DNA of 64,000 nt from Dasyornis broadbenti (Eukaryota > Chordata > Aves > Passeriformes > Dasyornithidae), in NCBI GenBank assembly GCA_013397935.1, contig VZRN01002232.1:681764-745763 (forward strand). The letters run 5' to 3'. Both the position numbers and the translations under genes were made by a program. The notes beneath the pieces are model-generated. The model worked only from the letters and a program-made list of their open reading frames with translations, had not been told where the DNA came from and did not search any database. Positions 13,501 to 28,500 of the stretch are shown here, piece by piece. Position 1 is the stretch's first letter, and every line of letters starts with the position of its first letter.

Positions 13501-16500
13501 GTCTTTTTTCAAGTATATTGAATGTTTACAATAAAATTAATTTCCCCCCACCCTTTCTCTTTATTGTTATTTTTAACAACTTCCTGTGGCTTGAAAGGAT
13601 TCTGGTAAGTTTTGAATATTGCATCTCTGTAAGCTTAACATGCCAAAATGCCCAAATTGATGTCTCATATTTGTCTGTTAAGAGGGTGACTTGGTGGGAA
13701 CAAATAGTGTAGTTTGTTACTTACAAGTGGGGCTTTGCTTCTGGACCACAAGTGGTAATTGCATATTACATATCCATAATTGTTAAGGTCTTTTATGACA
13801 ATTCATGATTGCAGTTTTGACATAAGTTTTTTTTGCTGAGTGTGACCCATCAAAGGTACTCCAGTACATTGAGGCCCCCAGGAAAAACTTTATTTTATCA
13901 GGTTGTTGCATGTATAAAATACTTGCACAAGGCTAGTAGGCCAGTAGAATTTCTTTGATGTTTCCAGGTGAATTTTAAATTGTGACTCTATGTAGCTTTC
14001 CATACCTGTAGGATATGCATTTTCTATATTAGGGGTCTTAGAAATGTAAAAGATGGGAAGGAAGAGATAATTGTGGACACCTTCTTAAGGATGGGGTGAA
14101 CTGTGCTCTACGGAAGATGTTTTCCTTGTGTTGGTTATAGAAGGAGCCTAGACCTCAGCAAATCTTGCCTTTGCAGAGAGAGCGGCCTGACTGAAACTCA
14201 GTGTGTGAACTCACACTAAATATACTCTCAGCAAAGTGGCTTTGCTTTGTAAGAAATGTCTAGGTGTTGGTTCAATCTGGTTTGTACTGAAAATCCCGAA
14301 TGGTAGAAATCAAACCAACAATTAAGGTCAATCCAGTCCTGATCCCTTTATCGTATCCTATCATCATACTGTTTGCTTTTGTGTCTGTAGAAGGATATGG
14401 CCTTGTACATGCCATAGCACATGGTCCAGAAGGATATTCTGGAGTGTGAGGGTTGGCTCACACCTCTGCTCCTGGTCAGCAGGTTTACTGACATCCAAGA
14501 GGTGGCAGTGGAAAACAGCTGGAGCAATAACCTCCTCCTCTTCCCAGCCAAAACATAGAATGTATATTCCTTGCCTTGTTGATTAATTATTTGCTGCCTG
14601 CAGTATGTCTCTCTTGGGAATGAGAAGTGAAGTGCAGAGGGCAGGTCTCAAGATAATTGGTATGAAATTTAGAACAAGACTAACATAGTGACTGTTAGGT
14701 AGCTCTGCTAGCATGAGAAGCATTCTTTGTTCTGTGGGACATGTATGTTTTGATTCTATAATGACTTTATGCCATCTGAGATTAAAACTATGAATATGTA
14801 AGTCTTACTAGAGAACTAGAAGTGTTTCTAGCAGATAAGCTTTTAAAGTAATTGCCTTTTAATTCTACTCTGTGGTTGTAAACATAACTCTAAAATGATG
14901 GTCTTAGATTAATTTGTAGAAACTGATAGTTCAAGTAGGTCACCAATAATAAAAACTTTTAGAGATTTTTATTTAAATTGTTTTTTTTCCTAATTTATAT
15001 TGGTTTTTTAAATTATGCTTATTATTATTTCATTAGTATGCATTATATGAGTCTGTTTAATTTTAATAGGATTTCAAGATTGATGAAACCTAAAGAATTA
15101 ATTTCACATATAGTCTTTGTGTGGAATTTCATTCCATTTTATATAATTTATCTTATATAAGGCTTGTGAATTCTAAAAGGACTTCATTATGCCTTGGAAG
15201 CGGTATCTGGACTAGAGACTGGCAGTTGTACAACCCTGCCATCCAAACAGGTGAAAACTGTGGAAAGTGTAAACTGATTCAATATTAGCTTTCATTTAAA
15301 TCTGAAATAACAGTAACTGCAGTATGTGTAAAATATATATGAGCTAGTAGCACTGATACTTTAAAATATGTAGAATTCTGAAAATCATTTCTGATGTATT
15401 TATTTCTTTCTCCTCTGCAGCCTGCTATAGAATACAGAAGTCTTCTGGATAAACTTCACAGACTGGAGCAGGACTGCCTGAAGAGGTTCCTTTTTGTAAA
15501 GCAGGAGGAATATTTTGCAAAGGCTTACAGAGAGCTGGCTGTTACCCAAAGAAAGGAGCTCCATACTGTCTTTTTTACACAGATAACAAATGCCACTTTA
15601 AAGGGAGAACTGAAGTTGGAAGCAGCTAAAACATTAGTGGAAGGTTACTCTAAAATACAGGTAATAGGATGATACCTCCATTCCTAACCTAAAGACAGAA
15701 TACAAACCTGCAGTAACTTTCAAGAAGTGTTTCAGGATAAATATTATCATTTTCATAACTGACTTCCTTAGAAAGTATTTTAAAAATTGTAATGCCTGTG
15801 TTATACACATCTAAACATCTACACAACTGTATATTGAGGTATATGTACACGTTCAAAACCCCCTAGGCATCAAGTGCTCTTACTTCAGAAGATGTACTGA
15901 GCTCACCAATCCAAATATGCAGATTATTGAGATTGTGGTATGTCTGAAGTACTATGATTTTGTACTCAGAGTGGTTGAGTGTCTCTAGATTATATGATCC
16001 AGGGATGCTGATAAAGAGTATGTTCAGGACTTCAGTTTTGCTTTCAGTTACATTTTAAACCTCTTGCAACAGCATAGCTTGAGTTGTTTCATCATGGGTT
16101 GTTTTCTTTTTTTTTTTGCTTGTTTGATTTTTCCTCCATTTGTGTTGAAAGTTAGTGCTCTAGATTACAGAAGTTCTGGAAATCGTTATTTTGGCTGCTT
16201 CTTGAGGAAGAGTATGATTGTTGTGGACCTTCAGGTGAAGGCTAGAAAGCAACATCTGGAAAGTAGGTGTCAGAACATGTAAGACCCACTCCTAAAACCT
16301 GGCGCACAACCTCATATACAGAAGCTACACACAGGCCACTGTCAGAGGGAGATGCGGCCAGCACTTTTGCAGAAGATAGTTGAGCAACCAGGTCAAAGAG
16401 GTGGAGCAAGTGAACAAAGTTTTGACTATGTTTTGGCTGCTCAGACATGGGTAATTTAACTGTCAGACCTTGTCTTGGCTCTTTATGCTAGCAGAATGTC

Positions 16501-19500
16501 TGCTATCGAACACTGTATGCCTAGCTGTGGTCTCTGCCAGACCCATCTGTAGGTTTCTAAACCCTTCCTGTTCCCTACTGTTGGAAGGAGGAACTTCTAA
16601 GCCAACCTGTGTGCGGTGGGCTTGACTTTCTCTGTGCTGTACTCAACATATGTGGAAGAGTTGGCTTTGAATTCAGTTTAGACACCTTTGAAAATATTGC
16701 CCTTTGCTTATGCAATCGTACAGTACGTCATAAAGAACAGTTCTGCTAACAGTGGTAGGGTTGCATGTGTATTTAATTGTGAATACCTGATCAAATGACC
16801 TGTTAACTCAGGGCACTCAGGACGTGCACTAACTATTCAGGAAAGTACACACAGTATTGAGGTAATCAGGCCAAAAGCTTAGCACATTATTTATTTTGTT
16901 TTTTTAAAATAACCATTACCATTTGATGTGATCATTGGAGTTAAGTTGATCTAAGTTTATTGTTTTACACTTGTAAGAATTTTTTAGCTTTGCACTGTTA
17001 ATGAATAAATCTGGTCTGATACTCACAGGTGTTAGCTGAAATTAGCCTTACATCTAATTAAATGTATTTGTTCATGTTATTTCCTGCAGGGTGACATTGA
17101 AGAGCTAATGGATTTTTTGCAAGCTAGCAAGAAATACCATCTGAATAGAAGATTTTCTTACAGAGAGTATCTTATAAGTAAGATACAGTCAAGGGATTCT
17201 CATATCTCTGCTCTTATAAATGCCGCAGCAGCTCAGATATCAAGTCTCATTAATAAGATGGAAAGGTAAATATCTCAATTGTTTTCTTGTCAGCCATTTG
17301 ATTGTTATCTCACAGGCAATAGAATACTCTTCAAAAGTCTTCTTTCTGTGTTTCCTAGCAGGAGAGTTGCATAAAAACGTTATCTTTTAGGTAATTCTAA
17401 GAAAATATTTTCTAACTGATTGACTTCGTTAGTTAAATCCCAGCAGGTGCTAAGGTGAGGTTTTGTTGTCTGTGTGCACTTTGTACAGCACAGAGATGAA
17501 TTGCTGGAAACATATGTAATACCTGTTTGTAATTCTGACTTCAGTGGGAACCAGACTGATGTAAGATTCTCAATGTCTTTATACATCCATTATTTGCTTA
17601 AATAGTCATCAATCATATGAAAACTCTTACCAGAGTCCATTGCAATGTGTACTAGTTAAGACCATTTGTCTACATTCTTTATGCACAAATGTCTGGATTT
17701 TACAGAGAAGAACAATTTTGATTCACTTGTGATTGAATGTGTTTGAGGAGATGGATGTACAATTTCTCTTTTCAAGCTGGAAATCATGAATATTTTCTAA
17801 AGAAAGCAGACTGTGTTTATAAATAATGCAGTGGAGGATTTTAACTAGCAGAGAATACACCTGTTGCAGGGAATTAAAAAGTAAAAGTCAGGGAAGTAAC
17901 AAGTAGACCTGGAAATGGACTGTTGTAATACACTCATTTAATTTATTTGGGATATCATACCTGACCCAGGCTGATTGAGTACTCTGTGATAGGATACTCA
18001 GAATCAAGGTGGAGAGGCAGAAGTGGTGACTTAGCAGACATAGAGATGTAGTTGTTTAAAATAGTGTGGTTCTGAGGAGCACTGAGAGAGATACCGTGCT
18101 GCTACACAAACTAACTGTGTTAGTTTGGCATACGGAGAGATTACTGAGGAGCCTGCCAAGGCAGCAAAATATGTCAGTGTACAGGAAAACAACCTAGCAC
18201 TGCTGCTGTTGGTCCTGTGCATGCAGCTTTATTTGTATATTTGAGCTGTCTATATTGATTTCAGTCACTGACAATATGTGAAATGTGCATTAAGAGAACA
18301 AGATGACCATTGATCTTTATGGTGTGTTTTTTCTTTCATAATGTTAACTTAATTTAAAAGTAATTTAATATTAGGAAGCAGGACGTCTGTTGAAAGCTAC
18401 TAAAGATTGCATCTGTTGATGTGACAAAGTAATTTATGTGGGTTTTTTGGTATCTGTTCCTTACTTTTCTTTTTGATTGTCCTGTGTGCTGCCTCACTGG
18501 AATCATACCCTAAGCTTAGCTTGAATCACCCTGAGTTTAGCCTTGAGATTTGTTGGAGAGAGCTTCTTCCAGTAGGCTTGCACTGCTTTGCAAAGGTCTG
18601 CAGCTGTGTGGCTCAAAGACAAAAATGTCCTGGAATAGGAAATATAATTCAGACATATTTTTCACAGAGAGTTGCCTTCCATCAGTTCATGCCTCTTTTT
18701 GGAATTGTATTATGAGAAGGTCTGAGATGTTTTCACAGATGATGTGGTTATGTGAAAAGCTTTTGTGAGAAACTCACCTGTCTGACCATTGCAGTGAACA
18801 ACTGGGACTTCTCAAGCTGTAAAAATAGATTTCACCCATTGTTTGATACCTGTTATTGCACCTAACAGTCGCAAAACAAATCAATTATAAAACAGAAGGG
18901 AAAGGCGTGGTATTAATAATCCAAGACCTCGTGGATCTCATCCCAAAAATGTATTAAAAAACCTTCCAAAACCCTCCAAACTACCCAGAAACTTCTGAAA
19001 GCAGCAAACATCATTAGGAAGATGAAAAATTAATTTTTCTAGCACTCTTCTATTAAACTTCCAGAGTATGCAATGGTTGGTTGTCTGTGGAAAAAGGAGA
19101 CATCCACAGTTGGAGATATCATTTGTAGAGAAGCAATTCCTGTTGGCTTTCGGGGACTAGAACTAGTTATTTTCCTAGAACTTCCCACACCTGCTGCAGC
19201 AGTAGTTCCTTTCAGACAAATGTTGGCCAAATTCTTATAATTCATATTTTAGGTAGTGTGATTATAAAACTCCAGAATGTAGTATTTCCATTTGTTTGCT
19301 AGTGTTTTATTTTCTACAGGCAAACTGAAATCTCCTAGTGTAACTCATGAGAAATTTATAATTACATTACATAGGCTTGTATTTCGGTTTCTATATAGAA
19401 AGTTGTTTTGGGAAATTGGAGGATTGGGGAATTGATTTTTACAAATCAGAACATTAAAATTTGAGCAGCAAGAGAAGTCTGGTCTGAATGACTGGTACTT

Positions 19501-22500
19501 TAAATTTGTGTCCATAGTATCCTCTTATTTTTCAGTTTATCATTGAATCTGCTTGTCTAAATACAGATGCAGGTCTGTCTTGCTCCATTTTGTCCAGCTT
19601 TATAATAGAGTGCCTTAAACTTACTGCTATAAATGGAATTTTAAAGTGCAGAACTTTGAATGGAGAAAAGAAAATATGTAGATTAGATATACCACAGATA
19701 GATGCAGTGATAAACCAGCTGATAGATATTGAGGGAAGAAGTCTTTTCAAAATGAAGCTTAATAGTATGTTTAAGATTTATCAGATAGCAAGGCAATTTC
19801 AAATTAACATGAAAAGGATTCTGTGTGGCCAGAAATGAATGTTATAAAAAGCAAAACAAACCCAAACCAATTTTAGGGAGGGCTGTGAACATTTGAAATG
19901 AAATAGAGCAGCCAGAGTTTTCAAGCTGAGCTTTCTAAATACAGTATTCAAATAAAATGTCCAATTTGTCAGGACTGGTTTTTGATTACACAGTGTCTTT
20001 TGAAAATCAAGTCTGGACTGCAGTACCAAAAGACAGGAAAGAAGGTTTTAAAATATAATCTGTAATCATGGATGTGTGGGATGTCTAAATAGGATCTTCA
20101 TGTTTTTTCTTAAAGAATAATGGGCAGAAGGACAATATTTGAGGCAGTGTTTATCTTAGGTTGTTCTTGTTATCAACAGAGGTGCAAGGTTCTTGATGGT
20201 TTGCCATAAGATCTGTAAAATATTGTGTCAGTCTTTTGCCAGTATCATCTTGTTCACAAGAAATTTATTTCTTCTTCAGTCTCTTAAAAAGTGAATCCAT
20301 TTCTTGTGACTCACGAGGTGCAAACAATTGTAAGCTTCTTTATAAATTTCTCCCAAAATTTAAATTTTTGTAAGACTTCAAGAATTTCTTATGTATTGTG
20401 TTTCTAAAGTGGTCAAAAGACTCTCAAAAGATTGAAGCAAAGCACCTTGTGCTGGTCTCATTCTTCTTAATAATCACTATTTCTATGGACCTTGTCCATA
20501 GAAAGTAATTTTCCAGCAGTGTCTTGGCTGGACATTTCTGGAAATTGGTGTTGGAAAGTGAATGCCTCAAGCAGTAATACATCAGTGTGGAGTTTTCTAA
20601 TAATCTCTAAAAACATTTTCTGCTTTAAGCACTCTGTTATGTAGGGCATTTATTGCCCTGAATTATTTACATGAATTCTGATCTGGGCACCAGCAAGATG
20701 CCAATTCAGCAGGTGAAATCCTGATGTAGCTGGTGTAGCACAAGTCATGCAAGTTCTCTCTGTATAGGTTCTGTATAGTGATGAGATTCAGCCTCTGTAC
20801 ATTCAGGCCTGTACAACTCCTGCTTCTTTTTTAAAGCAAAATCTCCCTTTTGCTTTAGTGATGCTCCTCTGCCTTCTCTAGCTTTCATGAAACAATTTTC
20901 CTTTGCTGAGCTTCAGCATCACTTAGTTGGTTCTCTGTAACATCAAATATAAAGTCCTACTTTTTCCTTTAGTGCCCTCATTCTGTGTTTGCTCCTTAAT
21001 TTTTGTTCAATACAGAGCAGTTGAGGTCTCGCTCTGATTGACCTGTGATACTGCTGCTGTTGGCTACACACTTCACCTCTGTACCTTCTTTGGTGCTCAC
21101 TGCCTTTGGGATGATCTCCCTTTAAACATCTTTGTCATTACCACAGTATTCTCCTTCATTAAAATTCTCTTTGTTCAAAGACATGTGCCTGCACATTTCT
21201 TCAGTGATTAAATGTCTGGTATGTTGAGACCAGGCAGTTTATCATACAGTCTATGCTGGCTCATTATCTTTCTCCTCTCCTTTTGTTTTGTATTTCTGTT
21301 CAGAGTCCTTTGAGACCAGGACATCTTTTATTCCTAGTACTGTAATTGTTTTTACATTGTATTTGTATGAAACCAGAAATGAAGGTGTCCTGCCAGGATT
21401 GAGCCTGTTAGGAATTACCATAACACCAGTTAATATAAGTTGACAAATAAACTGACATAGGCTTCTGTGGTGGGATACTGCATCACCTACAGTTATAGCT
21501 GTGGACATAGTGGATCTCTAAATAAATCAACTGAAATAATGTAGACCCTTATTCTTTTTATCCTAAAAATAGGTAGCTGTATATCGTCTTCCTGTCATTC
21601 TATGTTGCATGACTTTTCTGAAACTTTCATTTGCTGTGTGGTTCCAGCACATCTATCTTTTTCTACTGCAGACTCTTTTCACTGCTCTGGACAGGGATTT
21701 TAATTGGATGCAGCAAGCCTGGGTTTATTTCCTCACTACAAGAAAGGATGAAGGTGTTAAAATTAATATCTTGGTTATTCTCTTTCCTCAGTTCCTCACC
21801 GTAATTAATTACCTTTTATTCACATATCTTTTGCCTTGGGTTCAGTCAAAAAGGAGGGGTAAGACTTAGAGTTACCAAATATAGGCTGAAGACTTGGTGC
21901 TGTTGGGGGTTTATTTGACACAATACTGAATTTTAACATTGATTAGTTTCAAGGCAGAAATTACTTGGCCAAGAATGATGCTTGGTGGATTACTCTCAAT
22001 ATACTGAGAGGTATTTCAATCCTCTTTGCACATTAAAGAAATGCAATAGATAGACTTTGAAAAAGCTCTGCAAAAGGAGACCATCTTTATGACATAACTG
22101 TGATAAAGCACATATGAGTTTCTAACCAGCACATACATTATATAGGGAATGATCTTGCTCAGATAGGTGTGGGTGCTTGAGCAGGGATGAAGAGGTGTGA
22201 ATTATGGGATCTAGCCACCATGGTTACAGTGGCTGCAAACAAACTAATATGGTAATCTTCTGCTTTATTTTAGCTCTTATTTTGAGGATTTTGGTTGGAA
22301 TTAAGTTGTCATGATATCAATAAATCCTAATAAACCAAAATGTGACTCTCCTTTCTGGAGAAGGGCTAGCTTACCACATTTAGCTGCTACTTGAATTTAG
22401 GAATTGGGCTGGGTATCACACTGGAATGGAGCCTTGAAAGCTCTGGATTCATCTGAGTCCTGGCTCTGTGTGTAATGTTCATGTCTTCAAAAGAATGGAG

Positions 22501-25500
22501 ATTGGATAAGTAAACTAGAAGGTATCTGGATAACATCCACGTACAGGTCAGGAATTGGTGCTTTCAATTCAAAGTTCCATGTTGGTCTTTTCAAAACCAC
22601 ATTTTGTAAGTCCACTGTGCTTAATAGAAATTACAACTCACAAATGTCCAACGGCCTGGTCTGAATTAAGATATTCTTTTTTTCTTCTGTTGAATAAGAA
22701 AGATTTGGGGAACTTCTGGTGTAAATGTAATAGCAGGTAAGTTCTGAAATTCAATTTGAGTTTGTGGAGAGGAAGATTTTTTTTAACTGCTGCAGGCACT
22801 GTTGAGATCTTGTTTTCTCTTTGATATTAAATACTGTAGCAACTGGAGGTAGATCGAGGTCTTGAACTCCGTTTGAAAGGAGTGGTCCTGTGACCGACAA
22901 TTTGCTGTTTCAGATGATTGTATTTTGCTATTATTTTGAAATTTTTATAATTCTTCTGATGTAAATTTAATAGGAAGTCTGAATATAAATATTTTGTGGA
23001 TATGATTGTTTTGTGTATTTAAAGTATTTTTTTGCTCTTCTTGCTTGATTACAAAAGAGAAATTTGTTTTTAATGAGAAGAAGTTGTAAAACACATAGAA
23101 AATTGCATTCCGGGGGCATTAAATGAAAAAATTAAATATGAATAATATGAAAGGTTTAAAACATCTCATTTGAATATCACATTACAAACTGAAATGTAAT
23201 TGATTTTTACCTGCCTTCCCTTCCCTCCTTCCTTCTTCCTGTTTCCTTTTCATATACCTTACATATACCGTATACAAAATGTCTCAATTCTGTGCTCATC
23301 TCTGAAATTGTCCTTCTATTATCCCCTTCCTTGTTTGATTCTGCCGGATGTCACTGCTAAGGAAACAACAATCATTCTGCGTGTCTATTTTGCTGAGCCT
23401 TTTTATGGTACTAATTGTCTCAGATATCCTTTTGCTCCTAAGAATTTGGGATAACAGGCTTCAAACACTGTTATTACAGAGCAGGTCATCTACCTGAAAG
23501 TCATTTGGGAATGCTGCTGGACCGAGCTGAGACTGAAATTAATTTTGTTAAACAGAAATTTGATCATGATTTAAAACAAGAAAAGCAGAAGCTTTGCCAG
23601 AAACTCATTACCAAGCGAAGGCGGGAAATGCTGCAAAAGGTAGTTATTTTCAGCGAATTTATTTTCATAGGGCAATAATGAATTAGAAATTGAATTAATT
23701 GAACAATCAAATGTTCTTACAACAGGGGTCAACGCTGCCAGGAATATGGTTGAAAGTAAGTGTCAGTTGGTTTTAGCTGTGTACCACCATGTTCTGTATT
23801 AGCCATGCAGTAATTCTTAGCTGTTCTTTTAGGAAACCTGCAAGAAAGTAACTTAACTTCAGCTTAGCTGGAGAAATTTCTGAAGCCTCTCTGCTTAGTG
23901 TCCAAGGGGGTCATGACAAGCCTCTGTAACATGCAGACAGGCAAAAGCGAGCTCAGGTTCTGGAGTTGGTGAGGGGGATGGCTCAGATGACGGTCACCAT
24001 TTTCTGTGGATTTCCTGTCCATATGTGACCTGAGTGACTTTGATAGCACAGTTAAAATTCAGCCACAAACCAAAACTAAAATATGCTCTATCTACAGTTG
24101 CTTGTGGTAGAACTCATGTCACCTCATCTCAGCCATCTGAAAATCAAAGGTAACTCCAAAATATACAAGTCATCTTGTAATGTAAGATAACTTGCAGGTG
24201 ATCTGAAAGGGAGTTGTACAAAGGTATAGTTCAAAGTTATCTTTCTCTGCCTAAAAGCTCTGGAAAAAGCTATCTTGGATTAAGTGGTATTTCTTTTAGA
24301 TGACCCAAGTTAGGTGAGGTTGATCTTACCTTTTGTAGGATGTGTTTCAGTGCTTTGTGCTCTTTAACAGATGCCCGTGTGAGCATAGATAGCAGGCCCA
24401 GTGATGGTGATGTCATGTGTTGTATTTATTCTCAGTGAAGGTAGCTTTGGTTTAGCTTTCCAATGAAATGCAAGATGCAGAAAATAAAAAAAAAAAAGCA
24501 ACAACTTTTTTTGTATCTGACAATAGTCTGAGTTATCACAGACCTGCTAGGTGCTCACAAAGCCAACCTGTTGAGGTTTAGGTAAGCCTCTGCACATTGA
24601 AAAGCAGTTTCAAGAACACAGAAAAGCAAAAATTCACTTCATTTTGTGTTGCTATGAAATTCATACTTAAGGAGTTAGAATTTGAGATGTTCATTTTTCT
24701 TAACTTTGTTCCTCCTTTTGGTAAATGAATCAGCAGAAAGAGCATCAGAAGGAGCAGCTGTCACTTGCAGACCCCTTCAAAACTACTAATGAGATCACTC
24801 ACTGCCTGAGATGCTGGAAAAATCTTCTGAGTGAACAAGCCATTGAATTTGAAGAACTTACGGAAAAGCTTGACAATGAGGCCAGCGAAGAGCTGAATGA
24901 ACTTCTCTTTAGCCTAACAGAGAAAGCCGTGGAAGAGCTTAAACGTGTTCAGTGTGGAGTGTTTGTGCAAGAACTGGTCAAGCTCAATGTGCCAAAGTTG
25001 TTCCTGCTAGAGGCTGTGGAGGAGCACAAAAAAGAGATGGTTGTTAAACACAGACAGCTTGAAAAGGAAGGACATGACAAGGGCATGGCTGCTGAAGAGC
25101 TGCTTCAGCTCACCAGGCAGAAGCTAAGCCAAGAGCTGGAAACACACATTTCAGAACAAAAGAAAATAAGGAGCTGGGAACAGTCAGTATTCATGCAAGT
25201 ATCTGTCTGCACTCTTTTCTCAGTTACTATTGCAAATAGAAGAGCTCTAGGAGTTTTCACACCTGTCCAACTGTAATTCCTAATGATCAGTTCTCTGTTG
25301 GACACTTAGGAATTGATTTTTTTTTTTTCCCCCAAGAGCTCAGCCTGTGTGGCACAAGTGGAAATCCCAGGAAACAGCAGTCTCAAAACTAAAAACATAG
25401 AATGAAGCCTTTGTACTTCCATTTATTCCATAGGAAGTTTTAATTATACATATTTCATTTTTATTCTCCGTCTGTTCTTTGAGGTCCCGCACTTTGGAAA

Positions 25501-28500
25501 TGCCAGTTAGTATATCAGACCTAATTGGCCCCAAGTCCAAGTTCAATATATTCCTTCTAGCCACAAGTCAAGCCCTATTCATGGGGTTTGTTTGAAGCTT
25601 TGCCCCAGTATTTCCATAGTCCCTAAGTACACAGTGCAGTATCCTACCTCTCCAGCTTATGGCTCCAGGAGCCAGACTTGGCTGCTTTGGCCTGCGGACA
25701 GTGCCCCTGGCACCAAGCCCTGAGCCAGACAGGCATCATGGCACAGGCAGTGCTGCAGAGAGGATTTCTGGCCCCTGGCAGTGTTATGGTCACTGCTGCC
25801 TGCTACAGTGTGACCCTGGGGAGGTGGGAAAGCAGGTGGTGGCCTTGCCACAGTTGGGAGACCTTGCATAGGGAGAGCCCATGGCTGTGGCCAGGAGTGG
25901 TTGTGCCTCTCAGATTGGGCAGCAAAGCCCCTGAGAGATCAGGGAACATTTGTTAGCATTTCTTCTTCGCTTTCAAATACATTTATGTCTGCTTGTTAGA
26001 TTGCCTGAATATTTGCAGTACTGCATTTCCTATACAATTTCTATTTAATAAGATACATTGTTAGAGATATGGGAACATGAAAAAGTAAAACTGCAGCTTT
26101 AGGAGAAGCAAGTGGAACAGGCAAACCTATAATAGGCTGTGTGGTCCTGAAGAAAATGTACCAGACATAAAAGATTGAACAGGAAGGGGGAAAAAAAAGA
26201 GAAAGGAAAAGACACTGGTAAAAGTTTCTCCTTCATACTTCTTCTTTAAAGCAAAATAGATTTGTATGGGCAATTTTATCCAGACAGAATCTTTGTAAGT
26301 TTTCCACATGTTGTAAAATCATATAACAGGAATGTAAAAAGAAACATTACCCATTACATTTGCTTTGTTAAAGAAAAATTCCACTCTTTCCCACTGTTTT
26401 GGTTGTAATTTCAAGGGCTTTGTATTTTATTCAACATTTTAAATACTTTCCTTTAAGTAATTTATATGTATTTTCTAGCTTGTCTTACTATCTCTTCTTT
26501 ACATTGCCAATAGCAGACCTGAAGGAATATGTAAGTTGATTGTATGACCCAGCAGGACTTTCCTGGTTCTAACTTAGAATTCTCTAATATCTGTGTTCCA
26601 ACCTGCAGTGTGTCTGTTGTATTTTTTAGATGTTATCTGTATTTGAAGCAACAGTAAGCTCTATGGGGTTTGTTTTCAGTAAAATGCAGGAAAATATATA
26701 CCAAAAATTGCAGGAATAACTGTCCTATCAAAAGCCCCTTTAAATCTGTCACTGTCTTTTTTCAGTCCATTGTCTCTCAATTCTGGTATTTTGATGACAT
26801 ATGCCAGCTCTCATGTTTATGTTCCCATCTGCTATCTGGTTTTCACAAAGAATTATTTTGAATGAAAGCTTTTCATTTTTATTGCTTATCAAAGAGACCA
26901 TGGGTTAGTCCAAAATATTTATGGAGCTTGTTAATGCTTTAAGTCCTTTTTAAATATAGACATGGCAAAACTCTGTTTGCTGTGTTCTATTGCATATCTC
27001 TGCGTATATATCTATTCACATGGATTTATAGCATGGATTTTCTTCCACAGTCTCAGACAACATGACAAATGGTTAAGTTTACTATAAATGGTTACTTGGA
27101 GTAGTCTTGTCTTAGAGTAAGTAATTTTTTGAAGGGAAAAACCTCATGCTTTAAAAATGTATTAATTAAGGATGTAACTGTTCTTTGTTGAATCAGTAGA
27201 CAGAAATAAGGAGTTCTAAACCCAAATAGTTTAGAGAAATGATGGAGTATTATAGGCCTGTTATATATTGAATAAAAGTATCACTATTAATGAAACACAA
27301 AGAATAATATATTTTTCAATGAAAATTACTCTTTAAAAAACATGCTGTTCATATTTTAAATACAAACAGTTTTGTGTGGAATAAAGGAAATTTCCAAACA
27401 AATAGAAGTATCCTATTTTTTATGAAATATTCCTAAGGTTACAAGATAAACAATGTAACAAGATAAATGTAGTCTAAGGTTAATCAGAACTGAGCATGCT
27501 TTATCTTTAAGTCAACCTCAGCTTGACGTGATGTAGTTCCGTAGAGATCTGTGTTGAGAACCTCATTTCTGCAAAATGGGAATTTTGAGTAATTCAAATT
27601 ACTCTTAAAATATATTGTGTTGTTCAGACTGCAGAGAGCCTTTTTACAAAGAACAGCTGGAACCCTTGTGACTTGTTGATGGAAGGGATGACATATGTGT
27701 TTATAATAGAGAGACACTTTTAGTTTTTTCCTTCTCAGTAGCTGTGACTGCTAAGTGCTGGGAAACAGCACAGGGAGGTTTTATGAGAATCTTTTATCTT
27801 GATTTCAGCTGAGGTTCAGAGATTGTATTGTCTGAAGAGGTGAAAGGATTCTATACATAGGAAATGTGCTAAAAATATTAATTCATTTTTAAAATATTCA
27901 AAATCTGGCTTCCTTTGAAAATGAAGTTTTACAGTCCAGGAAGTTCTGTATGCAGAATTTATATTATCTTCAAGGCTATTTTGTACATGCTGAGCAGTTC
28001 ATTGCTGTATGTGGAATCACTCACTGATAGAAGAAATAGACTAAAAAAGGATTGATTGCTGCTAAGTGTTTGTGTGCATGTCTCTTATATTTTATGCAAT
28101 ATTGCCTAAATCATTGAACAGCAAATGGCTCTTGTTTTTTTTAACAGGCAGCTTCTTAGTTTATCCCTATCACTCTCGGAGGAGGAGTTACTTAGAATGA
28201 GGCAAGAGTTGCACTGCTGCTTCTCTCAGGTGGACAGCAGCTTGGCTTGGCCCAAGATAAGAGCAAGAACCTTACTTCAGGCTTTTGAGGTGGAGCAGAG
28301 GGACACCAAGGTGCTGAAACTTGATCAGAATTTAGCAGTGACCAACAAACAGGTGGGAACAGTGTGGGACCACTGTGGGGATGTGGAAGGGGTTCCTGGG
28401 TGTACCTGTGGCTGCTGGTGTTGGCTGCAGATCTGGGTCCATGGTTTCTTCATAGGTGCTACAGCAATGTACACTTTTCCTGACTGCATGGACCAGTGGA

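Noticed and set aside
28147..28151. Exon start at 28148 for the LSEEELL exon
   Set aside because: In the required phase it meets TAG at the fourth codon; starting at 28152 restores the conserved protein exactly.
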